From Atrina japonica (taxonomy: Eukaryota; Mollusca; Bivalvia; Pterioida; Pinnidae), in assembly GCA_030159075.1 (NCBI GenBank), contig BROG01000128.1:424501-488500 (forward strand): a DNA stretch of 64,000 nucleotides, written 5' to 3'. Under the pieces are notes generated by a model. That model ran no database searches. It saw nothing but the letters and a program-made list of their open reading frames with translations, and had not been told where the DNA came from. Made by a program: the position numbers and the translations under genes. Shown in pieces: positions 1-11,754 of the stretch (position 1 is the first letter of the stretch; each line of letters begins with the position of its first letter).

Positions 1-390
1 TATTCAAACATATCAAACAAATGTACATAGAGATATAAATAACAAATTTTATATAATTATGTCTCTGATATACATTACATAACTTCTTGATAGGTTGAAC
101 AAATTAATTATACTATTATAACCTAATTGTAAATATTTTAGGCAATGAAATAATAGGTGCACTTGAGTTGTACTCATACATAGGTTGTTTCGTAGTTTTC
201 TAATCTGTACACAGCAAGTTAATTTCTCAGTTATCCACATTCTAAAGTCAGGTGTCCGTCACATACACGTAGATGTGTATATACTCAGACAGACATATAA
301 ACAGTACGTTTGTAGCCACAACCTTTAGCATCTTATTTAATATAATGAACCAAGAAACTCAAATTTGATACCAATGCTACCAATTTGTCC
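1..390. other. AT-rich sequence, nothing recognised
   Basis: I see no gene, repeat copy or RNA in this stretch. The short - strand open frame near its start has no recognisable protein character. Confidence 0.5.
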
Positions 391-548
391 ATGACACAGT
401 TGACTGTGGATTCACGGCGAGTGTGACCGGTTAACAGGGGATGCTTACTCCTCCATGGCACATGATCCCACCTCTTGGTTTCCAGAGGTCCGTTTTTACC
501 GGACATTCTATTGATTTATACTTCGGTATCTGAGATTTTTATATATCT
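391..548 (+). mobile_element. Solo 3' tail of RT retroelement (tail type 1)
   Basis: This copy shows the tail modules in order: a GGCGAGTGTGACCGG-like start, ACAGGGGATGCTTACTCCTC, a TGATCCCACCTC block, TTTCCAGAGGTCCG, and an ending GATTTATACTTCGGTATCTG followed by a T-rich run. The same modules recur in this order at many places in the window. At 29,110-29,500 they directly follow an RT C-terminus, which is why I read solo copies as 5'-truncated retroelement insertions. No coding sequence is attached here. Confidence 0.7.
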
Positions 549-703
549 GCGTAATAAGACAAATGTCATGCTTTGCAAATATTCTGAATGAGAAACTCTT
601 AGTAAGCACTAGAGGATAGACATAAGAATAAACTTACGTCACGAAGATTATTGTTTCTATTCATCCACTAACGTATGTCCCCATTAATTTTGGTGACTGT
701 CTC

Positions 704-922
704 GTGACATGCATTGTTACTATAATGTCGGTCTGCCTGTTTGCATTTCTTTTTATATTATTAGTTATTGGTGGGATTATTGATGGTTTTTCTAGAATTG
801 TCAAATCAGTCAAAAATGTCATAGAATTGGAAAATACCACAACACCTGTCTGCGTAAAATTACATGCACACAAAACATGTGAAAGGAATCTAAAACTTAC
901 AATAATCAAATTGCACAAGTAA
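704..922 (+). CDS. Short unrecognised ORF with hydrophobic N-terminus (weak)
   Basis: This 72-codon frame begins with a hydrophobic stretch (VCLFAFLFILLVIGGIIDG, about residues 10-28) that could be a membrane segment or signal anchor. A short polar tail with two cysteines and several lysines and histidines follows. I recognise no family. The opposite strand is open over nearly the same interval (661-975), so openness alone is not evidence of coding. No splice sites, polyadenylation signal or neighbours support it. A chance ORF is the most likely explanation. Confidence 0.12.
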   Translation: MTCIVTIMSVCLFAFLFILLVIGGIIDGFSRIVKSVKNVIELENTTTPVCVKLHAHKTCERNLKLTIIKLHK

Positions 923-1744
923 CCACTACATGAAATATGTAATATTCGATCAATTTGAGTCTGCGTACAATCCATTTATACAAGTAAAGTCGTTTAATTA
1001 CTAATACTCGTTTTTTATTCATTATTTTAGTGTGAAAGAGATTTATCTTTTTTATCAGTTAAAATCTAACTTAATTGCTGACCTCTGTCAAACTGTACAC
1101 GTGTTTGAATTACTGCAACAATTCGAAAGTACAACAACAAACTATAAGCATCATTGAGTGTTAGTGATTCCAACATTCTGTAAGTGTTAATACGCTCACA
1201 GTTTTGTATTGGGTACTTGGTTGCAACTGGAAGAATTTGAATCCATATTCCCATTTTACTAGAAAACGTTATGTTAAATGTGTTGACGTTAGTTGAACAG
1301 TTTCTGGGGAAATATGTCTGTGTCGATAAAAATCGCTATGTCTGATTTCATAATTTTATCAAACCAAAGAGAGGTCATGTTATCATTATTCACATAATGT
1401 TAGGACAATGTTCATGTATATATCTCGCTACTTCTGTCTGCCTGTTCTACAAAATCATCGAAGAAAACTCATTTCCTAACAAACAACACCGAGTTAAATT
1501 AGTTAATGGCGCCGTACGAATGTCAATTTTATCGAATTTAAGGTTGGTTAACCTTACATTATTTCAGTGCCACGAGATTCAACGGAAACAGTAATGAAAT
1601 GTTCTCCAAGATCGTGATAATACTATCATGAATCAATACTAAAACAAAACCACACATTATCTAAACAAAATTAGATTTGTTGGTTCATTTCAAACGTTAT
1701 ATAATATCATAACTTATATGAATAAATCTCACCAGGATTCTAAG
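923..1744. other. AT-rich sequence, nothing recognised
   Basis: Only short chance open frames are present. I see no repeat family that recurs elsewhere in the window. Confidence 0.45.
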
Positions 1745-1875
1745 GCATTATAAATATTACAGTAGGCAAGCAAAGTGGCACATTCAGGTCACCAATGTAT
1801 TGACGTCAGGCCATAGCACATAACATAAATTGTGGCTCTTCACATAAAGCTGGTAAGCTATTGAAACAGTCTAAT
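1745..1875 (+). mobile_element. Decayed SINE body
   Basis: The segment has the layout ACAGTAGGC, a CACATTCAGGTCACCAATG block, TTGTGGC, then a CACATAAAGCTGGTAAGCTATTG-like end. This parallels the better-preserved bodies at 24,790-24,985 and 63,830-64,000 (ACAGTAGGC ... TTGTGGCACGTCACCTAAAGC). It is diverged, and no tRNA-like head is visible. Confidence 0.35.
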
Positions 1876-1967
1876 TTGATTTCTTGGCGTGACGTAATAA
1901 TTTCAAAACAAGACCAAATATATGTTGTCTGTGGTATAAAAACTCACTGTCATTCTGCCATTCGACC

Positions 1968-2052
1968 AATTATTTACAGGGGATGCTTACTACTTCATGA
2001 AACCTGGTTCGACTCCAGAGGTCCGTGCGTGTTTAAAAGATGTGTATATTGA
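1968..2052 (+). mobile_element. Solo 3' tail of RT retroelement (type 1, fragment)
   Basis: The segment contains ACAGGGGATGCTTACTACTTC, then a decayed middle and CTCCAGAGGTCCGTGCG, matching the core of the tail at 391-548. The far end (the TTTATACTTTGG part) is missing or diverged. Confidence 0.6.
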
Positions 2053-2499
2053 CTCCTAAGTAGAGTTTTTGCGATCTAGATATTAGTCAAAACATTTCTA
2101 TTGCGTGGAATCAATGTCGATATTCATTAAGCAGTATCCTGATACAAATATCGTGATAATCGAGTAATATTATTACGATTTTGATTATTATCGTTTGTTT
2201 ATTCATGCCTCACTCGCCGTGGGGTTTACATTCAAATTATGGCTACATATTCTTCTTCAACAATATTTAATTACTATTTCCTTGATGAGCGAACTGTTGA
2301 AATTTAGATATAACAAGTAGATACCAAAGTACCATTAAGAAGTCCTAAGGATCTGTGGGGTCTGGTGCTACGGAGAAATAAGCATAACTTGCCCATCGGT
2401 CATACTAGCCATGATTTTAGCCAAATCAAAGTAAAACAAACGAGCAATTATTCCTCGTCACAATCGATGGAGACGATTCTTCAACTGCTTTGTACTTCT
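2053..2499. other. AT-rich sequence, nothing certain
   Basis: The stretch precedes an RT C-terminal fragment. The open frame from 2,365 runs into that fragment, but its first part does not resemble the RT copies elsewhere in the window. Confidence 0.4.
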
Positions 2500-2800
2500 G
2501 TGTTCATACAGGATCTTGTTAAACATTATGAAGTCTCCCTCTCATGAATGTTAGATAGTACTCTGGGGCATGACCATATACAGTGACTCCCTCTCGCCAA
2601 TCATATCTAAAACTAACTGTCGGCATTTTCAACGAACCTGACATTTTCACAAACTCAAGACGTTTCCATATAACATTTGCGATGGGTGTGGCATGCTAAC
2701 AAGGGACGCTGATTGCCTCCGGACACTTGGTCACATCCCGTTTGAGATTCGCAATTGCTCTTCATGTTGAGACCATTATATATTCAATTTGTCGCATTAT
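2500..2800 (+). mobile_element. RT retroelement 3' end: C-terminus plus type 2 tail
   Basis: The frame ends in DLVKHYEVSLS, nearly identical to the C-terminus of the RT copy at 36,220-36,300. The nucleotide match (GGATCTTGTTAAACATTATG) continues past the stop. The frame stops early here where the other copy reads on, so it is broken. Downstream comes the type 2 tail: GGGTGTGGCATGC, a GACGCTGA block, CTCCGGACACTTGGTC, a CATCCCGTTTGAGATTCG block and CTTCATGTTGAGACCATT. This is a dead 5'-truncated copy of a reverse-transcribing element. Confidence 0.75.
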
Positions 2801-5500
2801 AATGGTGTTTCTTCATTTTTACTTCGAACAGGTAACTCGGTGTAAAATATGTTAACTGCAAACTGGGTCGAGAAGAAATATCTGTTAAATTGTAATCTAA
2901 AAGAGGCTAAAGGAAGAACAAACAAAGGAATTCCTTTTCAATTGCTTTTACATAGGGAAATATTTATCATCAACACGTAACATTTGAAATAAAAAACCAT
3001 ATAACGAAAGGAATTATGCTCAAGGGAAGTTAATCTTAGTAGAATAGTAAAAATAAAGTAATATATCTTCTCTCTCTGTTTTATCTAAGTAAAAATACTT
3101 TGGTACTACAAATTTAGATCGTCAATAATTACATCTGGTAAAATGGTGGTGGATTGATAATTACTGGATAATGATGCAATCAAATGATAATATATGGTAT
3201 GTCGCAAACAAATCTTTCTCTTGAAACGTTGGTCAGGTGATTCGCCTTTTCTGAATAGCTGGACATTGTACCATTTTACCAATGTTAATACTACAATATT
3301 TTGAATATTTGGGTAAAGGCAGTATTTAACAGACAGACAGGAACATGGAATTAACAGGTTTATTTTTGAAAATTGGAAGTTCTTTGTTAATTATTATGTA
3401 CTAGCTTGATGTTATCTGCCGCCCTTATTTGATTTTTGTGTGTGTTAAGTAATCAACATGACGATTGACGACGATGAGATACCAGCAACTGCCTGCGTTG
3501 CTTGGTAATAAACAATGGGTAATTGTATTCGCAAGAAATACTTGTTTCTATTAACTGCTAATGTGCAGAAATAACAAAGGCAAATTAAACACCGCGACAA
3601 GTCTCGAGAAATGTCATGGATAAACTAAGCTTTTTTGTGTTTCAAAGTATGTTTCCGTAGTGACGTATGCTCCATATACTTAACGGAATGTGTCTGAACT
3701 TTCATTTTAAAATGTAGAATATTTCAAACAATAGATTATAAGATATACACATTACTATGTAATTTGTAACCGTTGTCATGGTTTTGGTGTACTCTATGAT
3801 TCGGGTGAATCACCGCACATTCGTGTGGTGACTAATTGCTGAGCCATTCTAATACTAGACATAAGTTTCTATTAGATATTGCCTTTTTCTTTCTATTTAC
3901 GTTTTTGAATCACTGATGATAAGCAATTATTGTCCCTTTTAGGGCCCTCTAAGGAACGCCAAAGGATATGATAATGCGACTTTGCTTTTTCTTAAAGACA
4001 AAAATAAGTATACCAGAGTGCAAACATGTGTGTATGTTTTGCGATTCAAGGGTATAATGATTCATCGCATTTAAACATTTCATAAACTGTTCTGTCAAAG
4101 TATACATTATGATGTTTATGCAATTTCTTTCTTAAATCAACCGAAACTTATCTTTTGAATTTAAACACATGTAATAGACCTTTTTGAGTTATTCATTTCC
4201 GTTGTTTTGTCGGAATAATTTGTACGCATATTACATGACTTCAACAGAACATCGCGTAAATTCGCGTCCAGTTTTGTAATATTTTTTGTAGGTCATATAT
4301 ACTATAAAGTGCGTAATCGGAAGTGATGCTGCCCCCATTTTCTTTAATGTAGCATACTGTAATGACGAATCGTAATGGAACAGAACAACCTGAAAAAAGG
4401 TCTATTGAGACTGCATTCTAAATACAAATTCTATTTCAGTAGGGTCATAGATCTATCTGTTTACAGAATTCTGGCCAACTTCCTCTTCATGACTTTCCTT
4501 GTGTTGAAAATAAAAATTAAAAATGTGTTTGAATGGTTTTAAATATGTGAACTTCATATATATTTTTAAACAAGTGTTACTTGGTCAATAACATCAATTG
4601 CAATAATTGGAATTAAAATAATATCTCTGGTATTTTTCGGCTTTATGAGTTTAAGTGTTTTTATTATTATCGCGTGGTAGAAAATTCTACGAAATCTCAT
4701 TCGTCCGAAGTGGATTTGACAGCTGTCAATTGGTATACTTTTATTCAATTTCATCATAGATTTTTCCTTAGAAACACTTGGTGCAGAAAAAAGATAGTTA
4801 ATGAAACTTAAACAAAAGAAGGAGTAACTGACATTTTGGCACTTCGTCAAACTTGTGTAAAATTAACCGAGTATTGTGCGCAAACACAAACAAATATTCA
4901 TCTTCATCATTTACTAAATGGTTCGTGCGCATTTCAATATATTGTACCCTTGTTCATTTCTGATAAATATTATTTCCTGGAGCTTTATGCAATTCCTCAC
5001 AGACAAGACAAGAACTACTGAAATAGATTGGATACTGATAAGCTACAGTAGACATATTACGTCCTTTGATTCCGTACGATATAACACCTAGGCAATGGTT
5101 TCATTCTGTATCAATAAGTAGTGTCACTTTAGCAGACCCTGATATTGTAACGTAGTTCCTGTCTAAGCATTTGTAGAACTTTAATGGATCGTATCTATAT
5201 TTTATCATTGGTCACATTGCTAACTATCTCCCATATATAGATGTATTGCTTTTAAGATGAATAATATGGTTTGTTAGTTTTTAGGCACCAATTTATCATT
5301 CCAACACTGAAAATATTTTTTATAGATACATGAAGCCATGATGTTATTTTAACAAGTAAAATTTTGCCTAGTTAAAGGGTTACAGTGTCGACTAGTGTGT
5401 AATCCGTATTTTACACAAAATTTTGTGTTGTATTTTCTGGAGAATAAGGTTTCTTTGTCATATTGTGTTTCCTATTTCTGAGGAAAAAAGCAGAACATAA
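2801..5500. other. Long AT-rich stretch without recognisable features
   Basis: I found no repeat shared with the rest of the window, no RNA and no protein I can name. A 94-codon - strand frame (4,566-4,850) has a weakly hydrophobic start and a basic middle, but no recognisable motif. A 61-codon + frame overlaps its end. Both are probably chance. Confidence 0.4.
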
Positions 5501-5504
5501 TTGG

Positions 5505-5623
<119 letters not shown>

Positions 5624-5671
5624 GCAAATACGTGTTACAGACATGTATAAATATAACTATTTGTGACTATT

Positions 5672-5765
5672 CGAAAGGATAGGCTTATTCTTCCATAGCC
5701 CCTGATCCCACCTTTGAATTTTTAAAGGATCGCGTTTGTACAATGTTCACTAGATTTGCATAATT
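5672..5765 (+). mobile_element. Solo 3' tail of RT retroelement (type 1, decayed)
   Basis: It retains the order CTTATTCTTCCATAGCCCCTG, ATCCCACC, a TTTAAAGGATCGCG block corresponding to the CCAGAGGTCCG module, then TGTTCACTAGATTTGC. It starts 50 bp after the AT microsatellite. Confidence 0.6.
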
Positions 5766-6002
5766 TCAATATGATAAATACGAATAATGTAACATAATGA
5801 AAAAAAAATTTTTAAAAATCAAAGGTGTCATAAAACACCATTAATAGTTTAACATTATATAGCTTAATTCCATCTTAAATGATGATAACTGTTTGAGATC
5901 ATATATGACAGCAAGTGTGTAAATATTAATCCTCATCTCTTAAACCTACATTGAATATCGCATATGGAAATTGAAAAAGTCCTAAATGATTGATATACTA
6001 AG

Positions 6003-6265
6003 AGGTGGGGGTTTGTGGCCTGGTAGTTAGAACAATACGCTTTAAATTCTGGTGTCTCTTACCTCTAGTCAGAGCAGGTTCGAGTCTCACTGGAACCTAA
6101 ATCGAATCTGTTTACTGGTTGTAGACAGGTGATATCTTCTCGGTTACATTGTAACCGGGTTCTCTCCCCCAAAATGTTATAGATAATATAACTGAAAAAG
6201 TGTGGAGTTTGGAGTACATCACCAGTAAAACAAAGACTTGTCGTATTAAAGTATATTATCAAAAC
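6003..6265 (+). mobile_element. tRNA-derived SINE, head and body
   Basis: The head has an A-box-like TGGCCTGGTAG (6,016-6,026) and a B-box-like GGTTCGAGTCT (6,078-6,088), as expected of an internal RNA polymerase III promoter. The body contains TTACATTGTAACCGGGTTCTC and a region matching the bodies at 57,186 and, reversed, 24,415. It ends in an A-rich tract with CAAAACAAAA. It is not a functional tRNA gene: no cloverleaf closes and the A-to-B distance suits a SINE head. Confidence 0.72.
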
Positions 6266-6779
6266 AAAAATACCAATCATACACAATAATGGAATCTGTT
6301 AAATGAGTATAGTCTTTGTGGATAACATTTTTAGCAGACTGGTAATACTCCCAAGGGCAAATTTGTCATGGCTTTATGTTTACGATGCAGACTTAACTTA
6401 AAATATTAAATGTTAAATCAACTTTTATTTCGAGATGTTCTGGTGATGTGGTTATAAATAGCTACATATCCTATCAAGCTAAATTAAGTATAAAACTTAA
6501 TAGCAATTTTGTCTTGCATTTTGACAAGCTGTTCAATAATATACACCGACAGAAAATTGTCAACACTAAATTATCAGTATTAAAGTAATAATTTCGTCTT
6601 CTTAACCGTCAGTTTTCCACATCAACATAGAAATACCCACTCATCTCCTCTATTTTGTTTTTATCTAAGGACGCAATCCTTAGGCGATGTCATTGATGCA
6701 TGATTGTGTTCTGCAGTCCATTGAAATGTTTTCCTACATCATATCTCTGTTTACTACACAAGGTTTAACTTTCTAATGA
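6266..6779. other. No recognised feature
   Basis: AT-rich spacer between the SINE and the minisatellite. No open frame or repeat of note. Confidence 0.45.
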
Positions 6780-7900
6780 TTTATTTTTACACTCCAAAAC
6801 ATTTGATTACAGATTATTTTATATTTCAAAAAATGTTTACTTATTAACATATTGATATTCCAAACACTTGTTTACTGATAGATATATTTATATATTCAAA
6901 CACTTGTGTACCGATAAATATATTTATATTCCAAAATACATGTTTTCTCATTAATATATTTATATCCCAAATATTTGTTTACTGATAGATGTATTTATAT
7001 TCCAAACACTTGTTTACCAATAAATATATTTATATTCCAAAACAAATGTTTACTCATTAAGATAATTATATTCCAAACACTTGTTTACTGATCAAGACAT
7101 ATTTTATTACTCATTAAAATATTTATATTCCAATCACTTGTTCAACTAGATATATCTATATTCCAAACACTTGTTTACCGATAAGTTTATTTATATTCAA
7201 AAATACATGTTTACTCATTAAGATATTTATATTCCAAACACTTGTTTAATGATAGATGTATTTGTATTCCAAAACACATGTTTATTCATTAAGATATTTA
7301 TATTCCAAATACTTGTTTACTGATAGACATATTTATATTCCAAACACTTGTGTACCGATATATCCCAAAACACATGTTTTCTCATTAACGTATTTATATT
7401 CCAAAAACTTGTTTACTGATAGATATATTTATATTCCAAAACACATGTTTACTCATTTAGATATTTATATTCCAAACACTTGTGTACCGATAAATATATT
7501 TATATCCCAAAACACATGTTTATGTTTACAAACACGTGTACCGATAAATATATTTATATCCCAAAAAACATGTTTACTCATTAAGATATTTATATTCCAA
7601 ACACTTGTTTACCGATGAATATATTTATATTCCAAAACACATGTTTACTCATTAAGATATTTATATTCCAAACACTTGTTTACTGATAGATGTATTTATA
7701 TTCCAAAACATAAGTTTACTCATAAAGATATTTATATTCTAAACACTTGTTTACTGCTTATATTCATAGTCCAAAACACGTTTACTAATTGAATTTTTAA
7801 ACCAAAACACTTGTTTACAGATAATATATATATATTCCAAGACACTTGTTTACTGACTATATGTATATTCTGAAAAACTTGTTTTCTTAATACATTTCGT
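6780..7900. repeat. Minisatellite, 71-bp dimer of 35 + 36 bp half-units
   Basis: Half-units alternate between a TTCCAAACACTTGTTTACTG type and a TTCCAAAACACATGTTTACT type, each followed by an AT-rich linker containing ATATTTATA. The TTCCAAACACTTG motif repeats at exactly 71 bp near 7,595 and 7,666. About 30 half-units are present, degenerate at both ends and better preserved in the centre. A 120-codon + frame inside (7,256-7,618) is a by-product of the repeat. Confidence 0.92.
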
Positions 7901-8324
7901 ATTTTTTACATATCTAAATACTGTTTTACAGTTCAATTTCTTTAAACTGATCTCCTACCGAAGAAAAAATAAATATTCAACTATGCAATTGCCTTTATGT
8001 TTGCTTCAGTAATGGTAACCGTAGTTTCGTAAAAGAATATTTCGCTGAGCAAATGGAAAATAAAATGAAAAAAATCATTTTATTTTCCTTTCCATTGGGT
8101 ACACTTTATTACATTGGATTACTTAAAAGCCAGATCAATTAAATATTTGACAAATTGTTTTCTACAACAATGGGAGTAATTAGAGATTAGCGAAGAGTGT
8201 GAGTGAGTTGCAATCACTGTTATTTATTTGCAAAATAAAATGTGGTTTATTTTTTACGTCGACTATGATAAATGATATCCAATATATGCCATCATGCCAA
8301 CACAATACTTGTTATATTTTGGTT
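7901..8324. other. No recognised feature
   Basis: AT-rich spacer with no recurrent motif seen. Confidence 0.4.
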
Positions 8325-8497
8325 TACAGTAGAATCGTGTAAGTTAGACAACCTAGGTGACTTACTCAAAGTGTTCTGATTAACGAGGTGCGCATTTATG
8401 TGGGGGTCCAGACATAATTGATATTCAATATTTTTTTAAGAAACTGAAGACGAATAGTCTTACACGTGAGGTGGCTTTTAGGCGATGTTCCACTGTA
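8325..8497. mobile_element. MITE-like element with TACAGT terminal inverted repeats
   Basis: The left end reads TACAGTAGAATCGTG. The reverse complement of the right end reads TACAGTGGAACATCG. The element is about 173 bp, bounded by TA, and has no coding capacity. The layout fits a non-autonomous Tc1/mariner-type element. The interior has a GTGACTTACTCAAAGTGTTC block. Confidence 0.65.
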
Positions 8498-8659
8498 TTT
8501 TGTAAAATCAGATGTCAAATGAAATCAGATTAATCGTCAACATTCTCTTTAGATATGAATTTAATTGTTGACATTTTTGTTGATTATACACTCTGTTAAT
8601 AGATTTCTAAAAAGTAAATACATTTAGAATTTTGCAAATAAAACAATCAGAAGAAATGA

Positions 8660-8745
8660 TACCTTTCAGTCAAACATTGTGACCTTTTCACCGAGCTCGA
8701 AATATTTCCATGGAACATTCGACGGGTGTAACATGCTAATCACAT
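8660..8745 (+). mobile_element. Truncated type 2 retroelement tail
   Basis: It contains TGACCTTTTCACCGAGCTCG, then TTTCCATGGAACATTCGACGGG and TGTAACATGCTAA. This matches the pre-tail and tail start at 36,340-36,420. The rest of the tail is lost. A separate GATTAATACTTTGGTATCTG scrap at about 8,865-8,890 resembles the far end of a type 1 tail. Confidence 0.55.
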
Positions 8746-10299
8746 TGTAAATTAATTCTGATGTATTGTTAAGCAGAAATTGGCATTTATATTAGAAAAA
8801 AAGAAAGATGGTATGTCTGAATTATGTGCGTTTCATTTGATTCATTTGATTAATACTTTGGTATCTGAAATTTTTATATTTCATCCTTCTTGTTTTTTTC
8901 TAAAGTAATTTTACATTCATTAAATGTTCCATACACTCTACATTGTTTTCTGGAGAACATTGCATTGAACTTATAGCACCGTCATGGCAAGCATAAGTCA
9001 TCGATACAACACCGTCCATTCTTAGCTTTAATTAACTACACAAGTCTCAAACCATGCATTCATCTTTGATAGTGGAATTAAAATTTTGACACCGCGTCTA
9101 TTACATTTCTTTAGTAGAGTTAATTTGAAGTGCTGTTCAGTCAGATATCCATTGTAATATTGGCAATTTGTATCCACGGTGCCTTTATTGGTACTCTCAT
9201 CAAAATTATTCTGTTTGTTTTTATTAAGATAGACTGCTTAATACTCGACATAGATCAATGATTTGCTAAACATCTTGAGCTCGATAAATGGATATCGCAC
9301 TTCCTGTATCATTCAGATACTGCAAAAATTATACTGGCTAATGTAATTTACTGTAATTTTTTCATTGTTTTGAAATCAATGCTTTTTCACATGATTGTTT
9401 TATATATCATATATATTGGAATTCAATAAGTCGGTGCTCGATTGTGTAAAATCTTGACACAATTTTACATTTTTACCTAGTTGTTGTGTCGTGTTGGATA
9501 ATCCGTGCGTAAGGTAAGTGCAAACTTTAGTTAGTGTACAACTTTCTTTAACTTCTCTTTTTGTTAAATGTGTTACCAAGGTTACCAAGAGAAGCTTATA
9601 AAATATAATACTTAAATATCAAATGTGTTGACGCATTTGGCTTTTATTGGCTTGGATCTTATAAATGCTGTGATTAAAGTCTTTATGTAACTTTTTCGGC
9701 CACGATTCACTCCAGATTTCAACACTTACCAATGAATTATTCTTTTAAAACGATTCATTCAAACTTCGATCGATAATCCTTTTTCTGTGACAAGTAACAT
9801 TTTTTCAAATGACAACAGCAATTGTATCACAAAGAGATTGTTAGTAAAACTAACATGGGTGGTTCTCAAATGACGTCACAGCTAAGTGCAAATAAATCAC
9901 ATTGTCATTTATAACTGTTAGCATATTAAATGACTCTAAATCAAAATGGATAAATGCGACAAAATGTGTCCTCATATTATTAAGTTTACAGCTTTGGATA
10001 GACGATGAACAATTGTATACATCAAATTATCTATAATGCACCAAACATATCAAACAGGATTAGCGATGAAGCGTCATGCATTCCTTTGGAGAGGTTTTTA
10101 TCTAAAATATAAAGATAGTATTAAAGGATTTAACAATTATGAATAGCTAATTATTACCTGTGCTATGAACCTTTACAAATGACCTGTGCTATGAACCTTT
10201 ACCAATGCAGGCAGCCAGGTTTCTATAACATACCACGCCCCACGCCTGTCGTATCACAGGACATATGGTTTTTATTTGAAAGAAACAGTTATTTCAATT
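8746..10299. other. Mostly featureless AT-rich sequence
   Basis: The only structure I see is a small tandem duplication at about 10,157-10,208 (GACCTGTGCTATGAACCTTT twice, 26-bp period). The short - strand open frame at 9,400-9,588 has no recognisable motif. Confidence 0.4.
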
Positions 10300-10345
10300 T
10301 TAACTGAAGACATTTTAACCAAGTTTGACTTTTTCGCCGAACTCA
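10300..10345 (+). mobile_element. Scrap of type 2 retroelement pre-tail (weak)
   Basis: The run ACATTTTAACCAAGTTTGAC followed by TTTTTCGCCGAACTCAAGAGG resembles the repeated ACTTGACCTTTTTACCGAA stretch just after the RT stop at 36,303. It is short, so chance similarity is possible. Confidence 0.3.
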
Positions 10346-11754
10346 AGAGGTGAATGAAATTGTAATCGTAGGCCTAACTAAGTTCTACAAATTAAAAGGG
10401 AGTGTATGAGTCGAACGATCAACCACTGAACCACTGCAAGATATATATTCTACACGATATAACCATTTTAAGATTGGCCCCAAAAAGGTGTCTTAAACAT
10501 TTTAAAATTCCAGTCATTTACCATGAGAAGTCCTTTAAAATTTAGTTATTTCTTCTTAAATCTGATTCAGATGTGAAACGACGCTGGCGTCTTTCGGTTC
10601 AAGAACAGATAGCCCTTTTCGTACAAAGATGACCATGAATGTTAGTTCGTAAATTCCAATCAATATACATATCTAGATGTTTCAGTATTCCGGGTATTGT
10701 ACGAAATACATAAGAGATCATCTTCATTGAATACTTGTGTTCACTAATTATACATAGGTAAAAGTTCAAATACTACTATTCATATGCTTTTATAATTGCG
10801 AACAATCGTGAGAGTGTTCATCTTTTGTGTAATAAATACTGCATATATAGCAGTTGAAATAAAAAAATAAAACTCATTAATTAAATGTTCGAAGACGATT
10901 AAATCTTTCTGATTATTCAACCTTACTATAACGAACAATATCAATGCATTCCGAACGAATCACTCTGATACTAAAATGTCTTATCGAGTAACAGATAGCG
11001 GGATACATTTCCTAAGCGTATGACATTGAATATATTTATCTATTGCTATACTTGTACATAGAATTGTTGCTTTATTCGAGCAATTGAAAGGATGTAGAAT
11101 TGTATTGTATGTACGAGTAGTATCACTTAGCATATCATTGTTGGAAATGTGCTGAATATGTCAAGAATTAAACAGTTACCTCACATAAAGCACCACATAG
11201 GAAATAATAAAACGTAATACTCCGTTACCCCCGTAATTACGTTACCATAAAACGCATAGAAATGATTGTAACTAGAAGTTTTTAGTGGTAATCATTAAAT
11301 AAAAACGATTGTTGTACGGTAGTTTTATGTCGTGTGTGTAACAGAGAGAAAATGTCTTTGCATAAGGCAGTGTCATGGATTTTATAGTTCAGTAATGTAT
11401 TGCCATGCAGCGATTCTATTTAAAACGAGTTTGTATAGCATCGAATGAATGTGTACCTTAATCGAAGAGGAATTTATGTGAAATGATACACATAAAGAGG
11501 ATCTGCTACATTCACTATAGCTTGTATGAAGCACGAAAACATTGAAAAAAGCAAGATGAAACTTGAGATATAATATATCTAACATTGCTAGCAATACAAA
11601 CATTTACCATCCAAAACTAAATGATGAGTTGATTGACTTAGAGCATACAAATCTACTGTACAGTTTAATAATCGGATAAATAGGCCTGCCAAGATAAACT
11701 GGCACTTTATGGCTATGTCAAAAACAAAACGAATATTTTTTTTCAAAAAGGTGA
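10346..11754. other. Featureless AT-rich sequence
   Basis: Two overlapping - strand frames (11,382-11,603 and 11,588-11,770) are short and unrecognisable. A faint tRNA-like run on the - strand near 10,395-10,440 (TTCAGTGGTTGATCG, GTTCGACTC) is too decayed to call. Confidence 0.4.

Noticed and set aside
4566..4850. 94-codon - strand ORF
   Set aside because: No motif, no splice or polyadenylation signals, and a + frame overlaps its end. Most likely chance.
7256..7618. 120-codon + ORF
   Set aside because: It lies wholly inside the 71-bp minisatellite and its protein repeats with the array.
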